Positions 1-6,515 of a stretch of 11,977 nucleotides of DNA are shown piece after piece (the stretch's first letter is position 1; each line of letters begins with the position of its first letter). A model generated the notes under the pieces. That model did not search any database, had not been told where the DNA came from, and saw only the letters and a list, made by a program, of their open reading frames with translations. Position numbers and translations under genes: made by a program. The DNA is taken from the NCBI GenBank assembly GCA_002494975.1, contig DADI01000058.1, positions 1 to 11,977 of the forward strand, written 5' to 3'. This DNA is from Euryarchaeota archaeon UBA556 (GTDB lineage Archaea; Thermoplasmatota; Poseidoniia; Poseidoniales; Thalassarchaeaceae).

Positions 1-633
1 AGCCGCAATCTTTGCCTCATTAACCATTACTCCACATGCTATAATTGCGACATCATTTCCTTCTTCGATTATGTTTCCTTTACCTATTTTAATATTAGAT
101 ACATTATCTTCACTGTAAACTCTAGGTACCTTATTTCTTGCAGTACGCGTATATGATGGCTTGTCGTGATTAAGTAATTGTAGAGTCAATTCTTCAGCAG
201 ATAAATCATCACAAGGATGCATCACAGTCATATTCGGTATTGTCCGGTATATTGCTAAGTCTTCTATCGACTGTGCACTACTACCGTCAGTACCTGTATG
301 TATTCCTCCGTGACTACCACAGATGTGGACTACTAATCCTGGTCTGGCAATTCCATTTCTCACCTGTTCAAAAGCTCTTTCTGTGAATATTGCAAACGTA
401 CTTGCGAATGGTATTTTTCCGGATGATGCCATTCCCGCAGATACTAGCATCATATTTTGTTCGGCAATTCCCATAGAAACGGTTCTTTCAGGGTTTTCAG
501 CTCTAAATAGGCAGGATTTAGTTGATTTACCCAAATCTGCCTCAAGTACAACAACTCTCGGATCAGATGCTAATTTCAGTAATGCAGAACCATAACCATC
601 TCTCGATGCACCGCCTGATGATGGAGCACTCAT
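1..633 (-). CDS. tkt: Transketolase, C-terminal subunit (partial, runs off the left edge)
   Basis: This is the pyrimidine-binding half of a split transketolase, which with its partner subunit moves two-carbon ketol units between sugar phosphates using thiamine diphosphate. The frame is open from ATG at 633 to the window edge, giving 211 residues of a protein usually near 310, so the C-terminus is missing. Visible motifs are GIAEQNM at residues 55-61, whose glutamate (E58) would activate the cofactor, the FAIFTERAFEQVRN segment at 80-93, and SHGGIHTGTDGSSAQ from 107 followed by EDLAIYRTIPNMTV, all typical of this half. The start overlaps the stop of the upstream subunit gene as ATGA and is preceded by a GGAGG site, so the two are translated together. 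Split transketolases of this layout are common in archaea. Confidence in the family is high; which sugars are used cannot be told. Confidence 0.93.
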   Translation of the reverse strand, partial: MSAPSSGGASRDGYGSALLKLASDPRVVVLEADLGKSTKSCLFRAENPERTVSMGIAEQNMMLVSAGMASSGKIPFASTFAIFTERAFEQVRNGIARPGLVVHICGSHGGIHTGTDGSSAQSIEDLAIYRTIPNMTVMHPCDDLSAEELTLQLLNHDKPSYTRTARNKVPRVYSEDNVSNIKIGKGNIIEEGNDVAIIACGVMVNEAKIAA

Positions 634-1421
634 GATAATTCCTCCAATGCAATAATTAGTTCATCATCACTAGGTGCTTTGCCATGAAATGAGGGATTAT
701 TTTCCATAAATGACACCCCCTTTCCTTTGATAGTATGGGCTACTATTGCATAAGGTTCACTCTGATTATTACTCGCTTCATTAATTGAATTTATAATTTC
801 GGTCATATTATGCCCATCTATTTCTAATACCTTCCAACCAAACGATCTAAACTTTTCTCCAATGTCGCCAATTTCCATTTGAACTTCCATAAAATCATCG
901 TTCTGTATTCTATTACGATCAATTACGACATTTAGGTTACCCACTTTATGGAAGTCTGCAGCCATTGCAGCTTCCCAAATTTGCCCTTCTTGAGTTTCTC
1001 CATCTCCGATCATTACCCAAATGTTTCTTTCACTTGAATCCATTCTAGCTGCCAATGCACAGCCTAAACCGAATGAAAGCCCCATTCCTAAACTTCCAGC
1101 AGAAAAATCAACTCCATCTGTCCATTTCATGTCCACATGTCCTTGGCACGTAGAACCCAAAGTCCTGAAGCTATCAATATCGCCTTTCGATATCACTCCT
1201 AGTTGATGTAACATCGAATATACTGCTGGACTTGCATGACCCTTGCTCATGATGAACCGATCTCTATCTTCCCAGTCTGGATTTTCAACATTAAAACGAA
1301 ACTCCGTTCCATATAATCCAACTATGAAATCTATTGCTGAAAGAGAACCTCCTGGGTGTCCCGCTCCTGCTTTATGCACCATTTCTACAATGTCGACACG
1401 ACATTTCCTTGCTATTTCCAT
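630..1421 (-). CDS. tkt: Transketolase, N-terminal subunit
   Basis: This is the diphosphate-binding half of the split transketolase and partner of the gene that follows it. From the chosen ATG at 1421 it is 263 residues long, the usual size. It opens with MEIARKCRVDIVEM and the conserved GAGHPGGSLS, then SKGHASPAVY and the thiamine-diphosphate motif GDGETQEGQIWEA with the later asparagine in VIDRNRIQ. The frame stays open upstream to an ATG at 1547, but those 42 extra residues look unlike the family and would overlap the divergent mqnE region, so I reject them. A TATA-like CTATTATTAG at 1441-1450 lies 20-29 bases before the 1421 start, which fits a leaderless or nearly leaderless transcript. 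The stop overlaps the next start by four bases. The start is less certain than the family. Confidence 0.92.
   Translation of the reverse strand: MEIARKCRVDIVEMVHKAGAGHPGGSLSAIDFIVGLYGTEFRFNVENPDWEDRDRFIMSKGHASPAVYSMLHQLGVISKGDIDSFRTLGSTCQGHVDMKWTDGVDFSAGSLGMGLSFGLGCALAARMDSSERNIWVMIGDGETQEGQIWEAAMAADFHKVGNLNVVIDRNRIQNDDFMEVQMEIGDIGEKFRSFGWKVLEIDGHNMTEIINSINEASNNQSEPYAIVAHTIKGKGVSFMENNPSFHGKAPSDDELIIALEELS
641..645 (-). promoter_or_regulatory. Ribosome binding site of the transketolase C-terminal subunit
   Basis: On the minus strand GGAGG lies 7 bases before the ATG at 633, inside the end of the upstream subunit gene. It fixes the start of the second subunit. It also argues that the split is a true two-gene arrangement and not a sequencing frameshift. 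Confidence 0.75.
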
Positions 1422-1440
1422 TAATTGAGTCTCACTTTGG

Positions 1441-1450
1441 CTAATAATAG
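1441..1450 (-). promoter_or_regulatory. Possible TATA box for the transketolase operon
   Basis: Read on the minus strand, CTATTATTAG sits about 25 bases upstream of the ATG at 1421. That is the distance expected of an archaeal TATA box on a leaderless mRNA. No Shine-Dalgarno motif is seen before this ATG. Short AT-rich matches are common in this genome, so this is tentative. Confidence 0.3.
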
Positions 1451-1529
1451 CACCCCATTTGAACACCTGTCGTTGAAATTGGCTATTGATGGTTTGCAGT
1501 GATGTAACTCCTATTGACAAATACATTGG

Positions 1530-1538
1530 TTGATATTT
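1530..1538 (+). promoter_or_regulatory. Possible TATA box for mqnE-mqnA
   Basis: The AT-rich TTGATATTTG begins at about 1530, some 30-39 bases before the mqnE ATG at 1569. It would place transcription start a few bases before the GGAG ribosome site at 1560. It falls in the roughly 150-base divergent spacer between transketolase and mqnE, which should hold both promoters. Confidence 0.27.
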
Positions 1539-1559
1539 GACAAGCATTACCCAGTGTTC

Positions 1560-1563
1560 GGAG
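1560..1563 (+). promoter_or_regulatory. Ribosome binding site of mqnE
   Basis: GGAG lies 5 bases before the ATG at 1569. This decides between that start and the in-frame ATG at 1530, which has no such motif and would overlap the TATA-like sequence. Confidence 0.5.
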
Positions 1564-1568
1564 TTATC

Positions 1569-2774
1569 ATGATTGATGTACCACTATCTGGCAACTCTGA
1601 ATGGAGAAACACGCTAAAAACTCTTTCTTTGCCGCTTTCTGTAGGAAATGACCCTCTTTTGGTAGAGTGTTTAGAATCAATAACTAGTGGGGGTTATGTT
1701 GATGTTCAACAGGGTGTCAAACTTTTTGAATCTTCTAATATTTCGGGTATTTCTGCTTTAGCTGATCTAATTAAAAAATCAAGATTTGGTAATTATGTTT
1801 ACTTCAATGATAATTTACATGTGAATACAACGAATATTTGTGTTCTCGCTTGTCGCTTTTGTGCTTTTAGAAAAGGTCCTCGTCACAACGATGCTTATGC
1901 ATTATCTGTAGATGAATATTTGCATCGAATAGAGCCATTCAGTCAGGTCATTGATGAGGTACACTCTGTAGGAGGGCTTCATCCTGATTGGACTGTGAAT
2001 TACTATGAAGAATTATACAGAGCTGCAAAAAAAACATATCCGAATATACACATTAAATCATTGACTGCTGTTGAGGTCAAACATATTGCAACTCGTAGTG
2101 GTATATCGGTTAAGGAAACTCTTTCACGATTAAAATTAGCAGGTCTTGATTCATTACCTGGGGGTGGTGCAGAAATATTAGTTGATAGTGTACGTGATAG
2201 AATTTGCCGGGGTAAAGAATCCTCTGACGAGTATCTCAAAATTCATGAAATAGCACATGGTTTAGGGATTAAAACAAATTGTACTATGTTATTCGGCACA
2301 GTTGAAACTGTTACAGAAAGAGCAGTTCATCTCTCAAGGCTTCGACAGCAGCAAGATTTGAGTAATGGTTTCCAATGTTTTGTTCCATATCCATTCTTGC
2401 CTGATAAAACTCGTCTTCCAGAGGCTCAACTTGCTTCTATGAATGAAATAATCCGAGTCATAGCCATTTCAAGGATAATGTTAGATAATATCCCTCATAT
2501 CAAAGCATATCGTATGAATATTGGCAGTCATGTTGCCTCAATTGCACTAAATTCTGGTGCTGATGATATTGATGGAACAGTAAATCATGAAGAAATAATG
2601 CATGAAGCCGGTAGCTCTGCCAGATTAGATTCAGATAGTGACGAATTAGCCAGATTAATAGAAGATATTAATTCAGTGCCTGTAAAGAGAAATACAACAT
2701 ATACCGATTTTACTCAATATAAGAGAAAACCAGACGGTGGAGGGCAAAGTCTTCCAGTGGCCCAATCAGCGTAG
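1569..2774 (+). CDS. mqnE: Aminodeoxyfutalosine synthase (radical SAM), MqnE
   Basis: MqnE joins 3-enolpyruvylbenzoate (the MqnA product) to the adenosyl part of S-adenosylmethionine, making aminodeoxyfutalosine in the futalosine route to menaquinone. The 401-residue protein carries the radical SAM cysteines CxxxCxxC at 91, 95 and 98 (ICVLACRFCAF). Family blocks follow: EVHSVGGLHP, IHIKSLTAVEV, AGLDSLPGGGAEI, a TNCTMLFGTVET-type segment, LDNIPHIKAYRMNIG and GADDIDGTVNHEEI. Length and motif order are normal. CofH of F420 synthesis is a close relative and shares many of these blocks; the choice of MqnE rests largely on mqnA starting 7 bases after this stop and mqnD lying nearby. The ATG at 1569 is preferred over 1530 because of its GGAG site. 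A cytoplasmic, oxygen-sensitive 4Fe-4S enzyme is expected. Confidence 0.88.
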   Translation: MIDVPLSGNSEWRNTLKTLSLPLSVGNDPLLVECLESITSGGYVDVQQGVKLFESSNISGISALADLIKKSRFGNYVYFNDNLHVNTTNICVLACRFCAFRKGPRHNDAYALSVDEYLHRIEPFSQVIDEVHSVGGLHPDWTVNYYEELYRAAKKTYPNIHIKSLTAVEVKHIATRSGISVKETLSRLKLAGLDSLPGGGAEILVDSVRDRICRGKESSDEYLKIHEIAHGLGIKTNCTMLFGTVETVTERAVHLSRLRQQQDLSNGFQCFVPYPFLPDKTRLPEAQLASMNEIIRVIAISRIMLDNIPHIKAYRMNIGSHVASIALNSGADDIDGTVNHEEIMHEAGSSARLDSDSDELARLIEDINSVPVKRNTTYTDFTQYKRKPDGGGQSLPVAQSA

Positions 2775-2781
2775 TGATAGA

Positions 2782-3576
2782 ATGTCTTGGGAATCTGTAC
2801 TCGGTCGTGTCGCCTTCGCAAATTGTGATCCTATATTTGATGGATTACAAGATAATTGGAAGATTCTCCCAGCACCTCCTGCGTGGCTAACTGGCCATCT
2901 TCTTCGAAGAGATTGTCTAACTGCCCCAATACCTGCTGCTGATTACGCCAAACATTCAGAAAAGTTACTTCTATTGCCTGATTTAGGAATTGTAAGTAAA
3001 GGTGATGTTGGATCGGTCCTTCTATTTGGGGCACGACCTATTGATCAGATGAGAGATATAGCATTGCCCTCCGATTCATCAACATCTCGCGCTCTGCTCC
3101 AATGGGTTTTACGTCGAAATAATTTGGACCCAAAATTCCATGAAACGGGCCCAGATCTTGTTGCAATGTTAGAAAAATCAGATGGTGCCTTATTAATTGG
3201 CGATAGGGCTTTAATTGCTGCTAAAGAAAATCCCGAATTAGTTAAACTTGATTTAGGGGCCGAATGGACTCAAATAACTGGTTTCCCTATGGTTTTTGGT
3301 GTATTCGCCGCTCGTAAAGATTCTAATTTGAGTAAGTTGAATAGAGCGAGGAATGATATGGTCAATCAGTATAATCAATTTCTTCATGACGAATCATGGA
3401 GGGATGAAGTAATATCTCGAACTTCTTCTAAGTTAGGATTCTCAATATCTCGAATTTCAGAATATTTTTTGGTCGAAGTACAAAATAAATTAGATGATGA
3501 ATCTAAAGAAGGACTTGAACATTTTTTGAAAGAAGTTTGTGGAATGAATAAAGAGATTGAATGGCTTTCATCTTAA
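2782..3576 (+). CDS. mqnA: Chorismate dehydratase, MqnA
   Basis: MqnA dehydrates chorismate to 3-[(1-carboxyvinyl)oxy]benzoate, the first committed step of the futalosine menaquinone pathway. The 264-residue protein starts in family style with GRVAFANCDPIFDGL and continues with PAPPAWLTGHLLRRDCLTA, LLLLPDLGIVSKGDVGSVLLF, a SSTSRALLQWVL block, GALLIGDRAL and DLGAEWTQITGFPMVFGVFAA. These are characteristic of the MqnA/MqnD periplasmic-binding-protein-like fold. The frame reaches back to a GTG at 2737 within mqnE, but the ATG at 2782 matches the usual N-terminus and leaves 7 bases after the mqnE stop, with a weak GTGAT at 2774-2778. It is co-transcribed with mqnE. Its stop TAA is shared, on opposite strands, with the stop of the DOHH-like gene. 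Confidence 0.87.
   Translation: MSWESVLGRVAFANCDPIFDGLQDNWKILPAPPAWLTGHLLRRDCLTAPIPAADYAKHSEKLLLLPDLGIVSKGDVGSVLLFGARPIDQMRDIALPSDSSTSRALLQWVLRRNNLDPKFHETGPDLVAMLEKSDGALLIGDRALIAAKENPELVKLDLGAEWTQITGFPMVFGVFAARKDSNLSKLNRARNDMVNQYNQFLHDESWRDEVISRTSSKLGFSISRISEYFLVEVQNKLDDESKEGLEHFLKEVCGMNKEIEWLSS
3573..3576. other. Convergent genes sharing overlapping stop codons (TTAA)
   Basis: The palindrome TTAA supplies TAA to mqnA on the plus strand (3574-3576) and TAA to the DOHH-like gene on the minus strand (3573-3575). There is therefore no intergenic room for a terminator for either transcript, and the two mRNAs must overlap at their 3' ends. Confidence 0.85.
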
Positions 3577-4052
3577 GAATAATTTAATTCTTTACTTGAG
3601 ACATAATTCAGTAAATCGATTGCCACTTCACAAGATTCTGCTACTACTACTTCAGAATCATCTTGGTATTTTCTTAATGTATCAATTGCTATCATATCTC
3701 CAATCGCTCCTAATGCCTCTGCAGCTTCATGACGGACCATAACGTCTTCAGTTGTATCAGATAGTCTATCAATCAATGATGGGACTGCATGTGGGTCTTG
3801 CATTTGTCCTAAAACATAAGCAATTTCGTGTTTGAGTAATGCAGATTCTGAGTTAAATGCATTGGTCAAAGCATCTACTGATTCATGCCCACCTATATTT
3901 CTCAAAGCAAATAAGGCCCTCATTCTTTGGAACATTTTCTCATTTTCATCAGATAATGTGTTGCTTAAATTAGTGATATTTGACTCTTGACTCGGTGGTG
4001 CTGGATCAACTGAATCAAACGGACTTATTTCTGGTTTTTCCCGGCTTTCCAT
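3573..4052 (-). CDS. HEAT-repeat protein resembling one lobe of deoxyhypusine hydroxylase (DOHH-like)
   Basis: The 159-residue protein is built of HEAT-like repeats and reads like the C-terminal half of eukaryotic DOHH, the di-iron enzyme that hydroxylates deoxyhypusine on eIF5A. Two His-Glu pairs are present, H75-E76 in ALLKHEIAYVLGQMQD and H108-E109 in VMVRHEAAEALGAIGD. Their 33-residue spacing equals that of the paired ligands in each lobe of human DOHH. Other shared blocks are SVDPAPP at 14-20 (the inter-lobe linker of DOHH, as I recall it), RALFALRNIGG and AESCEVAIDLLNY. A full enzyme has about 300 residues and four HE pairs, so this form would need to dimerise, find a second subunit, or act differently. 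It starts 0 bases after the mqnD stop, with a strong AGGTGA site, so it belongs to the mqnD operon. The alternative is a generic HEAT or PBS-lyase-like scaffold. The fold is nearly certain; the enzymatic role is unproven. Confidence 0.8.
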   Translation of the reverse strand: MESREKPEISPFDSVDPAPPSQESNITNLSNTLSDENEKMFQRMRALFALRNIGGHESVDALTNAFNSESALLKHEIAYVLGQMQDPHAVPSLIDRLSDTTEDVMVRHEAAEALGAIGDMIAIDTLRKYQDDSEVVVAESCEVAIDLLNYVSSKELNYS

Positions 4053-4913
4053 TCATTCACCTGATCCTATGAATTGTATTCCGTCGACATCTAATTCGCT
4101 ATCAACCATCCCTATTCTTTGGCCTTCTTTGAGGAACAATCTGATTGCATCTCTTCCATCATTTCCGTAATCAATTGTGCGTTCGTTAACATACATTCCT
4201 ACAAACTCTTTGTTAGTTTCATCATCGATTCCTCTACCCCATTTTTTAGCGAATTCTAGTGCACTATCTGGATTCTCTAATGAATGTACTATGCTATTTT
4301 TGACATCTTCTGTCAATGATTCGCACAACTCTATTCCGAGATCTTTTCTTACCACATTTCCACCGAGTGGGAGAGGTAATCCTGTTTTTTCATTCCACCA
4401 TATACCTAAATCTAGAACTAATTTCACACCTTCTGACTCCCATGTTAGTTGCCCTTCATGTATAATTAGACCAGCATCATATTCTCCACTAGCGACCTTC
4501 GGTAATATTTCATCAAATGGTACCACTTCAACCTTCACATCTCCCCATGCTAGGAGTAGAGATAAGTAAGCACTAGTGCCCAAACCTGGGATGGCGATTG
4601 TTTTTGTTTTTGCCTCCTCTTCACTCATTTCTTTATTGGATATAACCATAGGTCCATATCCTTCGCCCATGGATGCTCCACAATTCATAAGGTGATATTT
4701 TTCAGCAATTAATGGGAATGAATGTATGCTAACTGCCGAGATTTCGTATGTTCCTTCCATAGCATGTTTGTTCAAAGTCTCAATATCTAATAGAACATGT
4801 TGGTAGTCTCTACCTTCAGTATCGATGGCTCCAGTAGTCATTGCATGGAACATGAATGCATCATCTGGGTCTGGTGAATGGCCGACTTGAAACGTCGTGG
4901 GGGCTGTTGACAT
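4053..4913 (-). CDS. mqnD: 1,4-dihydroxy-6-naphthoate synthase-like protein, MqnD
   Basis: MqnD converts cyclic dehypoxanthinyl futalosine to 1,4-dihydroxy-6-naphthoate, the ring precursor of menaquinone. The 286-residue protein has the fold of MqnA. Visible are GHSPDPDDAFMFHAM at 11-25 (where the best-studied MqnDs have SPCPNDTF), LLDIETLNKHAMEG, a GASMGEGYGPMV block near 79-90, TIAIPGLGTSAYLSLLLAW, and PFDEILPKVASGEYDAGLI followed by the conserved IHEGQ, whose H152 matches the histidine thought to be catalytic. DLGIWWNEKTGLPLPLGGNV completes the pattern. The GHSPDPDDA variant belongs to a sister clade annotated as menaquinone proteins, so exact activity is slightly less sure. The ATG at 4913 has no Shine-Dalgarno site, suggesting a leaderless transcript. 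It heads a two-gene operon with the DOHH-like gene. Confidence 0.82.
   Translation of the reverse strand: MSTAPTTFQVGHSPDPDDAFMFHAMTTGAIDTEGRDYQHVLLDIETLNKHAMEGTYEISAVSIHSFPLIAEKYHLMNCGASMGEGYGPMVISNKEMSEEEAKTKTIAIPGLGTSAYLSLLLAWGDVKVEVVPFDEILPKVASGEYDAGLIIHEGQLTWESEGVKLVLDLGIWWNEKTGLPLPLGGNVVRKDLGIELCESLTEDVKNSIVHSLENPDSALEFAKKWGRGIDDETNKEFVGMYVNERTIDYGNDGRDAIRLFLKEGQRIGMVDSELDVDGIQFIGSGE
4057..4062 (-). promoter_or_regulatory. Ribosome binding site of the DOHH-like gene
   Basis: On the minus strand AGGTGA lies 4 bases before the ATG at 4052, inside the last codons of mqnD. It is an almost perfect match to the archaeal anti-Shine-Dalgarno complement and confirms the 4052 start. It indicates that this gene is translated efficiently from the mqnD message. 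Confidence 0.7.
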
Positions 4914-4925
4914 GATTTAGCGGTA

Positions 4926-4944
4926 GAAATCTAATACTAAACTG
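4926..4944. promoter_or_regulatory. Possible shared divergent promoter for mqnD and the 77-residue gene
   Basis: The 51-base spacer 4914-4964 separates divergent genes and must contain both promoters. An AT-rich core, aatctaatactaaac, lies about 15-30 bases before the mqnD ATG on one strand and about 25-35 bases before the ATG at 4965 on the other. Neither start has a properly spaced Shine-Dalgarno motif, which fits leaderless transcripts from overlapping TATA-like elements. Tentative. Confidence 0.3.
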
Positions 4945-4964
4945 TGTGTATCTCTGTATGTTGA

Positions 4965-5198
4965 ATGGTAAGGATGAATAGTGGCCTTCTTTACGGTCAA
5001 ATCATGCCTGACGCATCAAAACTATCTACAGCCACCGGACAGTTAGGTCCAGTATGTGCAATAACCGGTAAAGCAATGACTTTTGCAGAGGCTGTTGTGT
5101 TAGATGATAAATTTGTATGCTGGGAGGCATATGTAGAGGCTACAGGCGCTGATTCAGCATCCGATGGTAAGTATGTTTCAGATTTAAATCTTGAATGA
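4965..5198 (+). CDS. Small hypothetical protein with two cysteines (77 aa)
   Basis: I do not recognise this 77-residue protein. It is soluble, with no signal peptide or membrane segment. A central block holds two cysteines: GPVCAITGKAM (C30) and DDKFVCWEAYVEATG (C52), 22 residues apart. This looks like half of a treble-clef or LIM-like metal site, or a thiol pair, but the other metal ligands are not obvious. An alternative ATG at 4974 would shorten it by three residues. It precedes the primase gene by 42 bases on the same strand and may share its transcript. It is divergent from mqnD. Codon use and the clean frame with a TGA stop in a tightly packed region support a real gene. Confidence 0.62.
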   Translation: MVRMNSGLLYGQIMPDASKLSTATGQLGPVCAITGKAMTFAEAVVLDDKFVCWEAYVEATGADSASDGKYVSDLNLE

Positions 5199-5240
5199 GC
5201 GTACCTCAACTTAATTTGCTGCCTACTTACTAACTGCTCT

Positions 5241-6446
5241 ATGGTAGAGGGCTGGAGCCGTTTCGCTTTGCGTTTCAGCGACTATTATAAATCTCTAGAC
5301 CACAATAGTTTATGGGTCCCTCCGAGATTGAGAAGCCGTGAATGGATGTTTATTCCCTGGGGGTCAAAACCTCCAGATAGGCATAGAGGTTTTATAGATA
5401 AAAAAGGTCTATCTGATTACCTTAAACAGAGGGCACCTCACTCTTGTTTCCATAGTACTGCTTATTATCGATTACCCAATGAAAGAAAAATGATTGATAA
5501 AGACTGGTTAGGTGCTGATTTAATCTTCGATTTAGATGGAGACCATTTACCCGGTGTTTCGGATAATGACTTCCCTACAATGATCTCTAAAATTCAAGAA
5601 CAAGCTTGGACACTTTGGTCAGAGTTCTTAGAACCAGAGTTTGGTTTCAAGGAAAAATATGTTCAAACCTCTTTCTCAGGTCATCGTGGATTCCACATAC
5701 ACGTACGTGATCCCTCACTATTACATATCGATTCGAATGCACGTAGGCAATTAGTGAATCATATAAGAGGTGAAGGAATTAGCGTCCAAACAACATTATC
5801 TGGCCCAAATTCGGGTTGGCAAGATAGGATAAAACATGGTATGAGTTCTGTTACTCATAAATTAAGAGTTATAGACGAAAAAGGCCCTGATCATAAGTTA
5901 TATCTTGATGAACTTGAGTTGGTCCTAGAGAAGAGTGCTAAGTCACCAACTACATCTGGTAAAAAAGTGTCACGTAATAAAATCAAAGAAATCGCAGAGT
6001 TAGCTGACGATGAACGTTTAGGACGTCTGAATAGAGATAATAAATTACGTGTGTTTGGAGAAAAAAATACAGCCATATTTTGGAATATGGTAAAAGGAGA
6101 TAGTTCAGTAGTTCTTGGTTCGGCAGGTGAAACTGATGAGGCAGTAACAGTAGATGTAAAAAGAGTTATCAGATGGATTGGTAGTTTGCATGGGAAATGC
6201 GGTTTGAGAGTAACTGAAATGCCTTTAGAACGTCTTAATCCAGAATCATCTAACTCATTTAACCCGTTGGAAGAATCAATAGTATTCTCTTCCGATAAAA
6301 AATTCAACATATTGCTCAATAAAGACGATGTAACAGCTGAACTCGCAGGGATAAGGGTAGAAGGTAATTCGGGAGATAGACTCGAAGTAACTGAATCTCT
6401 AGCGACATTCTTGGTTTTGAAAGGTTGGGGTTCGATTGTTAATTAG
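5241..6446 (+). CDS. priS: DNA primase small subunit, PriS
   Basis: PriS is the catalytic subunit of the archaeal/eukaryotic-type primase and makes primers for replication together with PriL. The 401-residue protein has GADLIFDLDGDH with the metal-binding aspartates D97 and D99, then SGHRGFHIHV at 146-155. The third motif is DEAVTVDVKRVIRW followed by GSLHGKCGL (299-322), in which D299 or D305 is the remaining catalytic acid and S315-K319 contact the nucleotide. The segment 100-145 between the first two motifs contains no cysteine, so the zinc knuckle known from Pyrococcus PriS is absent. The N-terminal RFALRFSDYYKS and a WMFIPWG block fit the family. Length is somewhat above the usual 330-380. 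PriL is not in the window. The ATG at 5241 follows the previous stop by 42 bases, with no clear ribosome site. Confidence 0.93.
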   Translation: MVEGWSRFALRFSDYYKSLDHNSLWVPPRLRSREWMFIPWGSKPPDRHRGFIDKKGLSDYLKQRAPHSCFHSTAYYRLPNERKMIDKDWLGADLIFDLDGDHLPGVSDNDFPTMISKIQEQAWTLWSEFLEPEFGFKEKYVQTSFSGHRGFHIHVRDPSLLHIDSNARRQLVNHIRGEGISVQTTLSGPNSGWQDRIKHGMSSVTHKLRVIDEKGPDHKLYLDELELVLEKSAKSPTTSGKKVSRNKIKEIAELADDERLGRLNRDNKLRVFGEKNTAIFWNMVKGDSSVVLGSAGETDEAVTVDVKRVIRWIGSLHGKCGLRVTEMPLERLNPESSNSFNPLEESIVFSSDKKFNILLNKDDVTAELAGIRVEGNSGDRLEVTESLATFLVLKGWGSIVN

Positions 6447-6447
6447 A

Positions 6448-6455
6448 CATATTTT
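6448..6455 (+). promoter_or_regulatory. Possible TATA box before the proline-rich protein gene
   Basis: CATATTTT lies just after the priS stop and about 60 bases before the ATG at 6516. It would give a leader of about 35-40 bases containing the GTGAG ribosome site at 6507-6511. It is also compatible with the earlier GTG start at 6483. Weak evidence. Confidence 0.25.
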
Positions 6456-6515
6456 GAACACTGAATCACAATATGTTGAAGAGTGATTGGGTACGGAACG
6501 CTACTAGTGAGCAGT

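Noticed and set aside
323..595. Open frame on the plus strand opposite the transketolase C-terminal subunit
   Set aside because: Antisense shadow; the minus strand encodes clear transketolase motifs over the whole interval.
630..633. Frameshift breaking a single transketolase gene
   Set aside because: The junction has a true ATG, an ATGA overlap and a GGAGG site 7 bases upstream, and two-gene transketolases are normal in archaea.
1422..1547. N-terminal extension of the transketolase N-terminal subunit to ATG 1547
   Set aside because: The extra 42 residues do not look like the family, the typical start is at 1421, and the extension would run through the divergent promoter region up to mqnE.
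1569..2774. Annotation of the radical SAM gene as CofH (F420 synthesis)
   Set aside because: Motifs are shared, but the following gene is mqnA and mqnD lies nearby, so MqnE is more likely; a phylogeny would settle it.
3557..3742. Plus-strand frame opposite the DOHH-like gene
   Set aside because: Low-complexity Leu-rich translation, antisense to a well-conserved protein.
4177..4569. 130-codon plus-strand frame opposite mqnD
   Set aside because: Antisense shadow; mqnD motifs cover the same interval.
5891..6319. 142-codon minus-strand frame inside priS
   Set aside because: Antisense shadow overlapping the third primase motif; Ser-rich translation without recognisable domains.
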